From: an uncultured Erysipelotrichaceae bacterium
GTDB taxonomy: Bacteria; Bacillota_I; Bacilli_A; Erysipelotrichales; Erysipelotrichaceae
Assembly (NCBI GenBank): GCA_902796465.1
Contig: CADBPK010000028.1
Coordinates: 1 to 10,855, forward strand
Length of the DNA stretch: 10,855 bases
Direction: 5' to 3'
In this document: positions 1-5,985 of the stretch, in pieces
How the letters are laid out: each line of letters opens with the position of its first letter
Numbering within the stretch: position 1 is the stretch's first letter
Program-made: the position numbers and the translations under genes
The notes under the pieces: model-generated
The model's database searches: none
The model's input: only the letters and a program-made list of their open reading frames with translations
Told to the model about the DNA's origin: nothing

Positions 1-43
1 ACAAAAGAGCAAAGGAAACCCGGCTGTTCGGGCACCTTTGCTC
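1..43 (-). terminator. Intrinsic terminator / possible attenuator at left edge
   Basis: Read on the minus strand, GAGCAAAGG (43-35) pairs perfectly with CCTTTGCTC (15-7). An inner CCCG/CGGG stem lies inside it, and TTTTGT (6-1) follows. This is a textbook intrinsic terminator. It can end the asnB-dapF-dapL transcript. It also begins only about 5 nt after the expected start site of the minus-strand promoter at 55-83, so it would act as an attenuator for a gene beyond the left edge. Its 5' arm contains GCAAAGGTGCCCG (41-29), which recurs with one change in the amt leader. Confidence 0.85.
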
Positions 44-54
44 TAACAGACTCT

Positions 55-83
55 ATGTTAATGGTGTAATTGAAAACTGTCAA
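55..83 (-). promoter_or_regulatory. Sigma-A promoter facing off the left edge
   Basis: On the minus strand TTGACA (83-78, perfect -35) is followed after 17 nt by TAACAT (60-55, 4 of 6 matches to the -10). The expected start is near 48. It lies downstream of dapL and points in the same direction, so it should serve a gene beyond position 1 that cannot be seen. The transcript would run straight into the hairpin at 43-7. Confidence 0.6.
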
Positions 84-112
84 TAAGTTTTCTGAAATAA
101 TTTGATAAAAAA

Positions 113-128
113 TTTCATGAAGATGAAA
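113..128. promoter_or_regulatory. Palindrome TTTCAT-N4-ATGAAA, possible operator
   Basis: TTTCAT (113-118) and ATGAAA (123-128) form an inverted repeat, 29 nt upstream of the -35 of the minus-strand promoter at 83-78. A similar palindrome lies 23 nt upstream of the -35 of the amt promoter. On the minus strand it is followed by TTTTTT, so it could instead be a weak AT-rich terminator just after dapL. The function is inferred only. Confidence 0.3.
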
Positions 129-134
129 ATTATT

Positions 135-1322
135 TCATTTTAAGACAGCACCAATACGGCTGCCTGCTTTTTCGATGTCCTTCTGATCGGCAAACATCGA
201 AAAGCGGAACCAGCCTGCGCCGCACTTTCCAAAGCCTTCGCCCGGTGTACCGATGATCTGTGCCTGTTCAAGCAGACGGTCAAATGTCTCCCAGCCGCTC
301 ATCCCGTCCGGACATTTCATCCATATGTACGGAGAATTCCTTCCGCCGAAATACTTCAGACCGGCTTCATCGAGTGCCTTCATGAAGTTCTTTGCATTCA
401 TGCGGTAAACGGAAAGCAGCTCCTGAACTTCTTTCTGTCCCCGGTCGCTGAATACCGCAAGCGCGCCGTGCTGCACGATGAAGGACACACCGTTGGTCCT
501 TGTTGTGCGGTTGCGCACCCACATCGCATTCAGGTTCATGTCATCGCGCACCAGTTCTTCGGGAATTACCGTATAGCCGCATCTGGTGCCGGTGAACCCG
601 GCAGTCTTGGAAAGAGAACTTATCTCGATCGCGCAGGTCTTTGCACCTTCGATCTCATAGATGCTGCGGGGGATATCCGCTTCGCTAATAAATACCTCGT
701 ATGCTGCGTCAAACAGAATGACGGATCCGGTCTGATTCGCATAGTCCACCCATTGTTTCAGAAGGTCTCTTGTAAAAACCGCTCCGGTTGGATTGTTCGG
801 CGAGCAGATGTAGATCAGTGCCTGAAAGGACTCCTGCGGCGGCGGGGGCGTGAAGCCGTTTGCGTCCGAGGCATCCATATAATGGATCATTCTTCCGTCC
901 ATCACATTGGCATCAGCGTAAGCAGGATAGGCCGGTTCCATGAGGATCACGTCCAGACTGCGTTCAAAGAGGTGCAGGATATCGCCGAGCTCATCGCTGG
1001 CACCGCTGGAAACAAATACTTCGCTGTCCTTCAGAATGACATTGCGCTGTCTGTAATATCCTGCAATCGCGCTTCTTAACGGAGCGTATCCGCACTCGGA
1101 CATATATCCGTGAAAGGTATCGGACCTGCTCTGCATATCGACCGCCTCATGAAGTGCGGCGATCACGGAAGGGGTCAGAGGCTGTGTCACATCCCCGATG
1201 CCGAGACGCAGCAAATGTTGCTCCGGGTGAAGCGCAGAATATGCGTTCACACGCTCTGCGATATTTGCGAAGAGATATGAATTCTTCAGCTTTCCGTAAT
1301 TGAGATTTACTGTCGGCATCAT
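135..1322 (-). CDS. dapL: LL-diaminopimelate aminotransferase (DapL)
   Basis: PLP-dependent class I/II aminotransferase of 395 aa. It converts tetrahydrodipicolinate plus glutamate directly to LL-diaminopimelate in the cytosol, bypassing the acylated DapD/C/E route. The N-terminus (NLNYGKLKNSYLF) and the length fit DapL. PLP-site motifs are visible: SPNNPTG at residues 174-180, LFDAAYE around 203-209, and SSLSKTAGFTGTRCGY at 235-250, with Lys239 as the Schiff-base lysine. The start ATG overlaps the dapF stop as ATGA (1322-1319), with AAGGAGCTGA just upstream as ribosome binding site; a second in-frame ATG follows at once. It is the last gene of the asnB-dapF-dapL operon and works directly before DapF in the pathway. 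Other class I aminotransferases are possible, but the dapF neighbour makes DapL very likely. Confidence 0.93.
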   Translation of the reverse strand: MMPTVNLNYGKLKNSYLFANIAERVNAYSALHPEQHLLRLGIGDVTQPLTPSVIAALHEAVDMQSRSDTFHGYMSECGYAPLRSAIAGYYRQRNVILKDSEVFVSSGASDELGDILHLFERSLDVILMEPAYPAYADANVMDGRMIHYMDASDANGFTPPPPQESFQALIYICSPNNPTGAVFTRDLLKQWVDYANQTGSVILFDAAYEVFISEADIPRSIYEIEGAKTCAIEISSLSKTAGFTGTRCGYTVIPEELVRDDMNLNAMWVRNRTTRTNGVSFIVQHGALAVFSDRGQKEVQELLSVYRMNAKNFMKALDEAGLKYFGGRNSPYIWMKCPDGMSGWETFDRLLEQAQIIGTPGEGFGKCGAGWFRFSMFADQKDIEKAGSRIGAVLK

Positions 1323-2122
1323 TCAGCTCCTTCCATGGTGATTTCCGCTTCAAAGACAAATTCCGCAGGTCCCTTCATCCATACGGTTCCGTCTTCATAG
1401 ACTGTGATTTCCAGTTCTCCTCCGTCCAGTTCAACAATGACAGGCTGTGCATACACACAGAATCCGGCATTCACTGCGGCCGCTGCACTGGCACAGGCGC
1501 CGGTCCCGCAGGCCATCGTGCCACCGCTGCCGCGTTCCCAGACCCGCATGCGGATCCGGTTTTCTGCTTTGACCTGCACGAATTCCGCGTTGACACCGCC
1601 CGGAAAGAGGGGATGATGCTCGATTCTGGAGCCGATCTGTTCAGGGAGGCAGAGACCTGCTTCCGCAACAAACATCACCGCATGGGGATTGCCGGTCGAT
1701 ACCGGGATCAGGGATAATACAGTGCCGTCCAGTTCGATTTTCTCCGGTTCTGAGACGATCACGGTTCCCATGTTCACAGAGACTGAAGTCACACGGCTGC
1801 CTTCACAGTGGAGGTGCAGCTCACGTATGCCGGACAGTGTTTCGATCCGCAGTTCCGTTTTATCGGTAAAGCCTTTTTCATATACATACTTTCCGACGCA
1901 CCGGATGCCGTTGCCGCACATCCTGGCTTCGCTTCCGTCAGCATTGAAGATTCGCATGCGGAAATCAGCAGTCTCTGATTCAGAGATATAGATGAGACCG
2001 TCGGATCCGATTCCGAAGTGGCGGTCAGACAGTCTTACTGCCAGTTTTTCAACATCTGCCGGCAGTTCACCGAAGAAGTAAAGATAATCGTTCCCGATTC
2101 CCTGCATTTTTGTGATATGCAT
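1319..2122 (-). CDS. dapF: Diaminopimelate epimerase (DapF)
   Basis: Cofactor-independent epimerase of 267 aa, close to the usual length, that turns LL-diaminopimelate into meso-diaminopimelate for lysine and peptidoglycan. Both halves of the active site are present: Cys69 in MCGNGIRC (residues 68-75) and Cys205 in ERGSGGTMACGTGACA (196-211). The N-terminal MQGIGNDY block and the GNPHAV motif at 144-149 are also typical. The start ATG lies 3 nt after the asnB stop, with a GGGGTG sequence in the end of asnB as ribosome binding site, which suggests translational coupling. Its stop overlaps the dapL start by 4 nt. Because asnB upstream is broken, dapF expression may depend on independent initiation here, or on ribosomes that reach the end of asnB in the second frame. 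Confidence 0.96.
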   Translation of the reverse strand: MHITKMQGIGNDYLYFFGELPADVEKLAVRLSDRHFGIGSDGLIYISESETADFRMRIFNADGSEARMCGNGIRCVGKYVYEKGFTDKTELRIETLSGIRELHLHCEGSRVTSVSVNMGTVIVSEPEKIELDGTVLSLIPVSTGNPHAVMFVAEAGLCLPEQIGSRIEHHPLFPGGVNAEFVQVKAENRIRMRVWERGSGGTMACGTGACASAAAAVNAGFCVYAQPVIVELDGGELEITVYEDGTVWMKGPAEFVFEAEITMEGAE

Positions 2123-2125
2123 GAT

Positions 2126-3521
2126 TTACACCCCGCTTTCTCCGTAATTGGACAGTACACGCGCGGACGGATCATTCACCGCGCATCCTTCCCAGTTCCT
2201 GTTAGGCATCCAGAAATCCGCGATCATCTCCGCATTTCCCGGATAATATTTTTCAAACAGTTCACGGTACAGGAGACTTTCTTTTGTAAACGGCGGGCAG
2301 TAGGCATACTGCCTGCGTTTCGCCTCGAATTCTGCATCTGTGTATGTTTCTTCCGCGTATGCCCTTATGTCATCGACCATGGAATGGCCGACCGCATCAG
2401 AGAAGGCTGCTTTCTGCCGCCAAAGGATCTCATCCGGCAGTATGTGATCTTCCGCGAATGCCTTTCGAAGCAGGTATTTGCCCATATTGTGACGGTTCAT
2501 TTTGAGTACCGGATCGATACTCATGGCATAACGTACAAACTTCAGATCGCCGAAGGGGACTCTTGCTTCAAGCGAGTTGACGGAGATGCATCGGTCAGCC
2601 CGCAGCACATCATACATGTGGAGTTCGCGTATGCGCTTCTCCGCTTCTTTCTGAAACTCCTCCGCATTCGGCGCGAAGTCGGTATATTTGTACCCGAACA
2701 GCTCATCCGAGATCTCACCGGTAAGCAGGACCCGGATATCGGTATGTTCATGGATGTATTTGCAGACAAGATACATGCCTACGGAAGCACGGACGGTGGT
2801 GATGTCCCATGTTCCGAGCAGGTGTACCACGTCCTCAATAGAATCGATGACATCCTGTTTTGAAATGATGACTTCGGTGTGTTCGCTGCCGATATAGCAT
2901 GCGACTTTCTTTGCATATTTGAGGTCGATCGCATCAACATCCATTCCGATGGCAAATGTGCGGATCGGATGATCCGTCATCTTCTGCGCGATGGCGCACA
3001 CCAGCGAGGAATCGAGACCGCCGGACAGCAGGAAGCCGACCGGGGCATCCGCATCAAGTCGTTTCTTCACACCGTCGATCAGCAAACGGCGGAGCTTTGC
3101 ACAGACTGCGTCTTCATCCTTCATCGTGAACTGCACGACTTCCGAAGGATCGTAATACCGTACGAATCCTTCTTTCGGCGTCCAGCGTCTTGAAGAGGTC
3201 CAGACCGTATTCGTAATACAATGGGAGAATGATCTCGCAGTCGGAACCGCTGATGAGGGGATACTCCTCCAGGAGACGTTTCCGGATCGGCCGGAAACCG
3301 TACAGTTCCCCGTTGCATACTGCATAATCGCCGTTCATCTCAAATGGCTGCATTCCTTTTTCATCAAGTCCCATAATGGCAAGCCTGTGGAATCCCATCC
3401 AGCCTCCGGGGATACTGATAAGCCGGCTCATATCGGGACCGCGAGAAATTGTTTCATCAAAGCATTTCCGGATAACGTCTTCCGAAAGATTCTGAGACAG
3501 TACTGTAAATATGGAACACAT
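2126..3521 (-). pseudogene. asnB: Asparagine synthetase B, internal deletion and frame shift
   Basis: Glutamine-dependent asparagine synthetase in two frames. Frame one (from 3521) starts MCSIF with the expected Cys2 nucleophile and a good ribosome binding site (GGAGG, 3535-3531). It carries RGPD, GFHRLAI, CNGELY and SGSDCE of the glutaminase domain, then is sensible only to about 3174 (KTLDAE). Frame two resumes at about 3172 with a GFVRYYDP-like block and continues through the synthetase domain: PPi loop SGGLDSS (about 3005-3027), LEARVPF, and a normal C-terminus ending at 2126. Against E. coli-type AsnB, about 65-70 residues between the blocks are missing (the GMFAFALYD to FPAG region of the glutaminase domain). 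The frame change implies a lost length of 3n+2. The synthetase motif reads GEISDELFGY where GEGSDELFGGY is expected. A sequencing or assembly error could fake a frame shift but not easily the missing block. Probably non-functional. Confidence 0.85.
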
Positions 3522-3525
3522 AAAA

Positions 3526-3803
3526 TGGCACCTCCGTTGTGACGGCAATCATCCTGTGATTTCAGGACGAAGGCCGCCTCTCCGTGGTGCCACCTGACTT
3601 GCTTCTCAAAAAGGGTTCCAGCAAACCCATGCGGGGATAACGTGCCGCTATCACGCCTTCCTTACTTAGCGCCTTTGCTGTTCGGGTCGGACTTGGAAGT
3701 GTTTTTCCTTTCTGCCTGTCATACGGGATTCCCATCAATTGCCCGCTCTCTTGGATGACACATTCAGAAGTACTCCTCTTCCGCATCGCTTTGTTCTGAT
3801 TAT
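3526..3803 (-). promoter_or_regulatory. T-box (tRNA-sensing) leader of asnB operon
   Basis: On the minus strand the leader between promoter and asnB has the T-box sequence AGGTGGCACCACGG (3595-3582), matching the AGGGTGGNACCGCG consensus. It has AGAGGAGTA near the 5' end (AGTA at 3774-3771) and AGAGAGC (3751-3745), as in stem I. It also has a specifier-like GAACAGCA (3683-3676). Read as AAC the specifier fits tRNA-Asn, as expected for asnB. Spaced from GAA as in other T-boxes it would be AGC (Ser), so the register is open. No hairpin with a U-tract is seen before asnB. Instead TGGCACC (3592-3586), inside the T-box sequence, is perfectly complementary to GGTGCCA (3532-3526), which overlaps the ribosome binding site. 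Control may therefore be translational. Confidence 0.85.
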
Positions 3804-3809
3804 GTTTGA

Positions 3810-3838
3810 AGATTAATGCAGAAATCCAAATTCGTCAA
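3810..3838 (-). promoter_or_regulatory. Probable promoter of asnB-dapF-dapL
   Basis: On the minus strand TTGACG (3838-3833) and TAATCT (3815-3810) are separated by 17 nt. The -35 is good (5 of 6) and the -10 weak (3 of 6). The start would fall near 3803, just before the T-box leader begins. It diverges from the amt promoter. Confidence 0.5.
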
Positions 3839-3874
3839 TAACTTTTTCAATGGTTTTCAGAAAATAGTGCCAAA

Positions 3875-3895
3875 ATTTTCATTGCGTATGAAAAT
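3875..3895. promoter_or_regulatory. Palindrome ATTTTCAT-N5-ATGAAAAT, possible operator
   Basis: A perfect 8+8 inverted repeat (3875-3882 and 3888-3895) lies 23 nt upstream of the amt -35. It resembles the TTTCAT/ATGAAA palindrome upstream of the left-edge promoter. A second inverted repeat, TGTCAA (3906-3911) N7 TTGACA (3919-3924), overlaps the -35 itself. Either could bind a regulator, but the region is AT-rich and chance is possible. Confidence 0.3.
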
Positions 3896-3918
3896 ATTTC
3901 AAAGTTGTCAAATTGCGC

Positions 3919-3946
3919 TTGACACCACATTAACAAAACGTATAAT
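3919..3946 (+). promoter_or_regulatory. Strong sigma-A promoter of amt-purF
   Basis: TTGACA (3919-3924) and TATAAT (3941-3946), both perfect consensus, are separated by 16 nt. The start is expected near 3953. So strong a promoter followed at once by two terminator-type hairpins suggests that control is mainly by attenuation. Confidence 0.9.
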
Positions 3947-3957
3947 GGTTCCCATAA

Positions 3958-4005
3958 GGCAAGGGTGCCCGGAGTTTCTGAACTCACGGACGCCCCTTTT
4001 CTTTT
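3958..4005 (+). terminator. Leader attenuator 1 upstream of amt
   Basis: GGGTGCCCG (3963-3971) pairs with CGGACGCCC (3987-3995) with one mismatch, and inside it GAGTT pairs with AACTC around a TCTG loop. CTTTTCTTTT follows. This is an intrinsic terminator only about 10 nt after the transcription start. Its 5' arm overlaps an alternative small hairpin GGC-AAGGGT-GCC (3958-3969) with a six-base loop having A at position 1 and G at 4. Confidence 0.75.
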
Positions 4006-4042
4006 ATCAGAAGGAAGCGGGCAAAACGTAGATCACTGCAGA

Positions 4043-4101
4043 AAAAGGCAAAGGTGTCTTTTGTACTCAAGAAAAAAGAGCCTTTGTCTTTCTTTGTTAT
4101 T
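4043..4101 (+). terminator. Leader attenuator 2 with competing hexaloop hairpin
   Basis: Terminator form: GGCAAAGG (4047-4054) pairs with CCTTTGTC (4081-4088), inner TCTTTT (4057-4062) pairs with AAAAGA (4074-4079), and a T-rich tail follows (TTTCTTTGTT). Competing form: AAAAGGC (4043-4049) and GTCTTTT (4056-4062) make a 7-bp stem around the hexaloop AAAGGT. The two share bases and exclude each other. A hexaloop with A1 and G4 that blocks a terminator is the arrangement used by ANTAR-domain antitermination proteins, but the classical two-hairpin pair is not clear here. Confidence 0.65.
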
Positions 4102-4181
4102 CATGGATAAAGGGGGCTGTGAAACAAACGGAAGATTCATATCTGTGTCAAAGGCTGAAACTGATGAAAGGGGTAAAGATT

Positions 4182-5900
4182 ATGACTGTAGAATTCTGGT
4201 TTTTGATCGGTGCTGCACTGGTGTTCTGGATGCAGGCAGGATTTGCGATGGTGGAGACAGGCTTCACCCGAGCTAAAAATGCCGGCAACATTATCATGAA
4301 GAACCTGATGGACTTCTGTATCGGCACAGTTGTGTTCTCACTGCTTGGCTACACTCTGATGATGGGTGAAGATACCTTCTTCGGCCTCATCGGTATCCCA
4401 AATCTGGATCTGTTTACACACTTCGGAGAATTCATCGCATCTCCTGCGGATGGATTCACGGACGCAAGTTATTTTGTATTCAACCTTGTCTTCTGCGCTA
4501 CCACCGCGACCATTGTCTCCGGTGCGATGGCGGAACGGACTAAATTCTCTGCCTACTGTGTTTACTCGGCGGTGATCAGCCTGCTGATCTACCCGATTGA
4601 GGCACACTGGATCTGGGGCGGCGGCTGGCTCAGCCAGCTCGGCTTCCATGATTATGCCGGTTCCTGTGCGATTCACATGGTCGGAGGTATCGCCGCGCTG
4701 ATCGGCGCTGCAGTACTCGGCCCGCGCATCGGCAAATATGTTACAGACAAAGAAGGAAGAGTCACCAAGGTCAATGCAATTCCCGGACATTCTATCCCGC
4801 TCGGTGCACTTGGTGTATTCATTCTCTGGCTCGGCTGGTACGGCTTCAACGGCGCCGCTGCCACAACGCCTTCGGAACTTTCTTCGATCTTTCTGACCAC
4901 AACGATCGCACCTTCTGTCGCAACATGTACAACGATGCTCTATACCTGGGTGAAAAACGGGAAGCCGGATGTTTCGATGTGTCTGAACGCTTCACTTGCA
5001 GGCCTTGTTGCAGTTACTGCAGGCTGTGACGCCTTTGACGCAGTCGGAGCGTCCATTGTCGGTATCGTTGCGGGAATTCTTGTTGTTGAGGTCGTTGAGG
5101 TACTCGATCTCAAACTCCATATTGATGATCCGGTCGGTGCGGTCGCTGTGCATTGCGCAAACGGTATCTGGGGAACGATTGCGGTCGGCCTGCTCGCAAA
5201 TCCGGCTGCCCCAGCAGGTCTTTCCGGACTGCTGTATACCGGCAGCTTCACACAATTCGGACTTCAGCTGCTTGGTTTTGTGACAGTAGCCTTATGGGCA
5301 TCAGTTACGATGGTGGGATTCTTCCTGCTGCTGAAGAAACTGAACTTTCTGAGGGCAGATGCTGAAGATGAGCTTATCGGTCTTGATATTACAGAACACG
5401 GTCTGCCAAGTGCATATGCAGATTTTATGCCTGCAGTTGATAAGTACTCCGATTTCAGTTCGGGTGAACCGGTTACCGCAGTGACCGGAACCGTACCTGC
5501 AGCAGAGGCGGTGCCGGTAAAACAGGAGCCTAAGTTCGATGGACATAAATTCACAAAAATTGAAATCGTCTTTAAGGAAGAAAGACTCTATGCTCTTAAG
5601 GAAGCCATGAGTAAGCTTGGCATTACCGGTATGACGGTATCTCATGTTATGGGTTACGGGACGCAGAAAGGACATACCGAGTACTATCGCGGTGTTGCGG
5701 TCGAGACTGATCTTCGTCCGAAAGTGCAGGTGGATATTGTCGTATCCGCAATTCCGGTAAGCGATGTCATTGAAACCGCCAAGAAGGTACTCTATACCGG
5801 TCATATCGGTGACGGCAAGATCTTTGTATATGATGTTGAGAATGTTATAAAAGTCCGTACCGGTGAAGAGGGGTTTGATGCCCTGCAGGGTGTGGAATAA
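4182..5900 (+). CDS. amt: Ammonium transporter fused to a PII (GlnB/GlnK) domain
   Basis: Membrane ammonium channel of 572 aa from ATG 4182, chosen because AAAGGGG (4167-4173) lies 8 nt upstream and the Amt family N-terminus begins here. Residues 1 to about 390 are the Amt domain with about 11 membrane helices. The twin pore histidines are His165 (AGSCAIHMVGG) and His324 (AVHCANGIWG), and Asp157 sits at the position of the conserved ammonium-site Asp. A charged linker rich in Ala, Pro and Val (about 391-456) leads to a complete PII domain (457-572). That domain has the T-loop GYGTQKGHTEYYRG (491-504; Tyr502 equals the modified Tyr51 of enteric PII) and the nucleotide-binding TGHIGDGKIFVY and VRTGE motifs. 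In most bacteria GlnK is a separate protein that plugs Amt when nitrogen is plentiful; here it is tethered. purF follows on the same strand. Confidence 0.95.
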   Translation: MTVEFWFLIGAALVFWMQAGFAMVETGFTRAKNAGNIIMKNLMDFCIGTVVFSLLGYTLMMGEDTFFGLIGIPNLDLFTHFGEFIASPADGFTDASYFVFNLVFCATTATIVSGAMAERTKFSAYCVYSAVISLLIYPIEAHWIWGGGWLSQLGFHDYAGSCAIHMVGGIAALIGAAVLGPRIGKYVTDKEGRVTKVNAIPGHSIPLGALGVFILWLGWYGFNGAAATTPSELSSIFLTTTIAPSVATCTTMLYTWVKNGKPDVSMCLNASLAGLVAVTAGCDAFDAVGASIVGIVAGILVVEVVEVLDLKLHIDDPVGAVAVHCANGIWGTIAVGLLANPAAPAGLSGLLYTGSFTQFGLQLLGFVTVALWASVTMVGFFLLLKKLNFLRADAEDELIGLDITEHGLPSAYADFMPAVDKYSDFSSGEPVTAVTGTVPAAEAVPVKQEPKFDGHKFTKIEIVFKEERLYALKEAMSKLGITGMTVSHVMGYGTQKGHTEYYRGVAVETDLRPKVQVDIVVSAIPVSDVIETAKKVLYTGHIGDGKIFVYDVENVIKVRTGEEGFDALQGVE

Positions 5901-5922
5901 AAAAAGAGATGTGATGTTGCCT

Positions 5923-5956
5923 GATCCGCATACAGAATTTAAAGAGTATGCGGATC
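5923..5956 (+). repeat. Perfect 11-bp inverted repeat between amt and purF
   Basis: GATCCGCATAC (5923-5933) and GTATGCGGATC (5946-5956) are exact reverse complements around a 12-nt loop, 17 nt before the purF ribosome binding site. No run of T follows directly, so it is not a classical terminator. It could stabilise or process the amt-purF transcript, weaken read-through, or bind a regulator. Confidence 0.7.
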
Positions 5957-5985
5957 TTGCAGATTTTATACACAGGAGGAAGGCG

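Noticed and set aside
468..1079. A 203-codon plus-strand open frame
   Set aside because: Antisense to dapL, with no ribosome binding site and no recognisable protein.
2018..2863. A 281-codon plus-strand open frame
   Set aside because: It lies opposite asnB and dapF, has no family resemblance, and has a composition expected from the antisense of coding DNA.
3672..3683. AGC-AAAGGC-GCT hexaloop hairpin on the minus strand, another A1/G4 loop
   Set aside because: It sits inside the T-box stem I region next to the specifier, has only a 3-bp stem and overlaps no terminator, so it is probably chance.
3562..3786. A 74-codon minus-strand open frame upstream of asnB
   Set aside because: It coincides with the T-box leader, whose RNA motifs explain the sequence.
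4119..4181. Upstream GTG start for amt adding 21 residues
   Set aside because: A purine-rich sequence precedes it, but the added residues are polar and do not match the Amt N-terminus; ATG 4182 has its own ribosome binding site.
5863..5985. Upstream extension of purF
   Set aside because: It overlaps the end of amt and the inverted repeat; AGGAGGA before ATG 5986 and the short propeptide before Cys7 fix the start.
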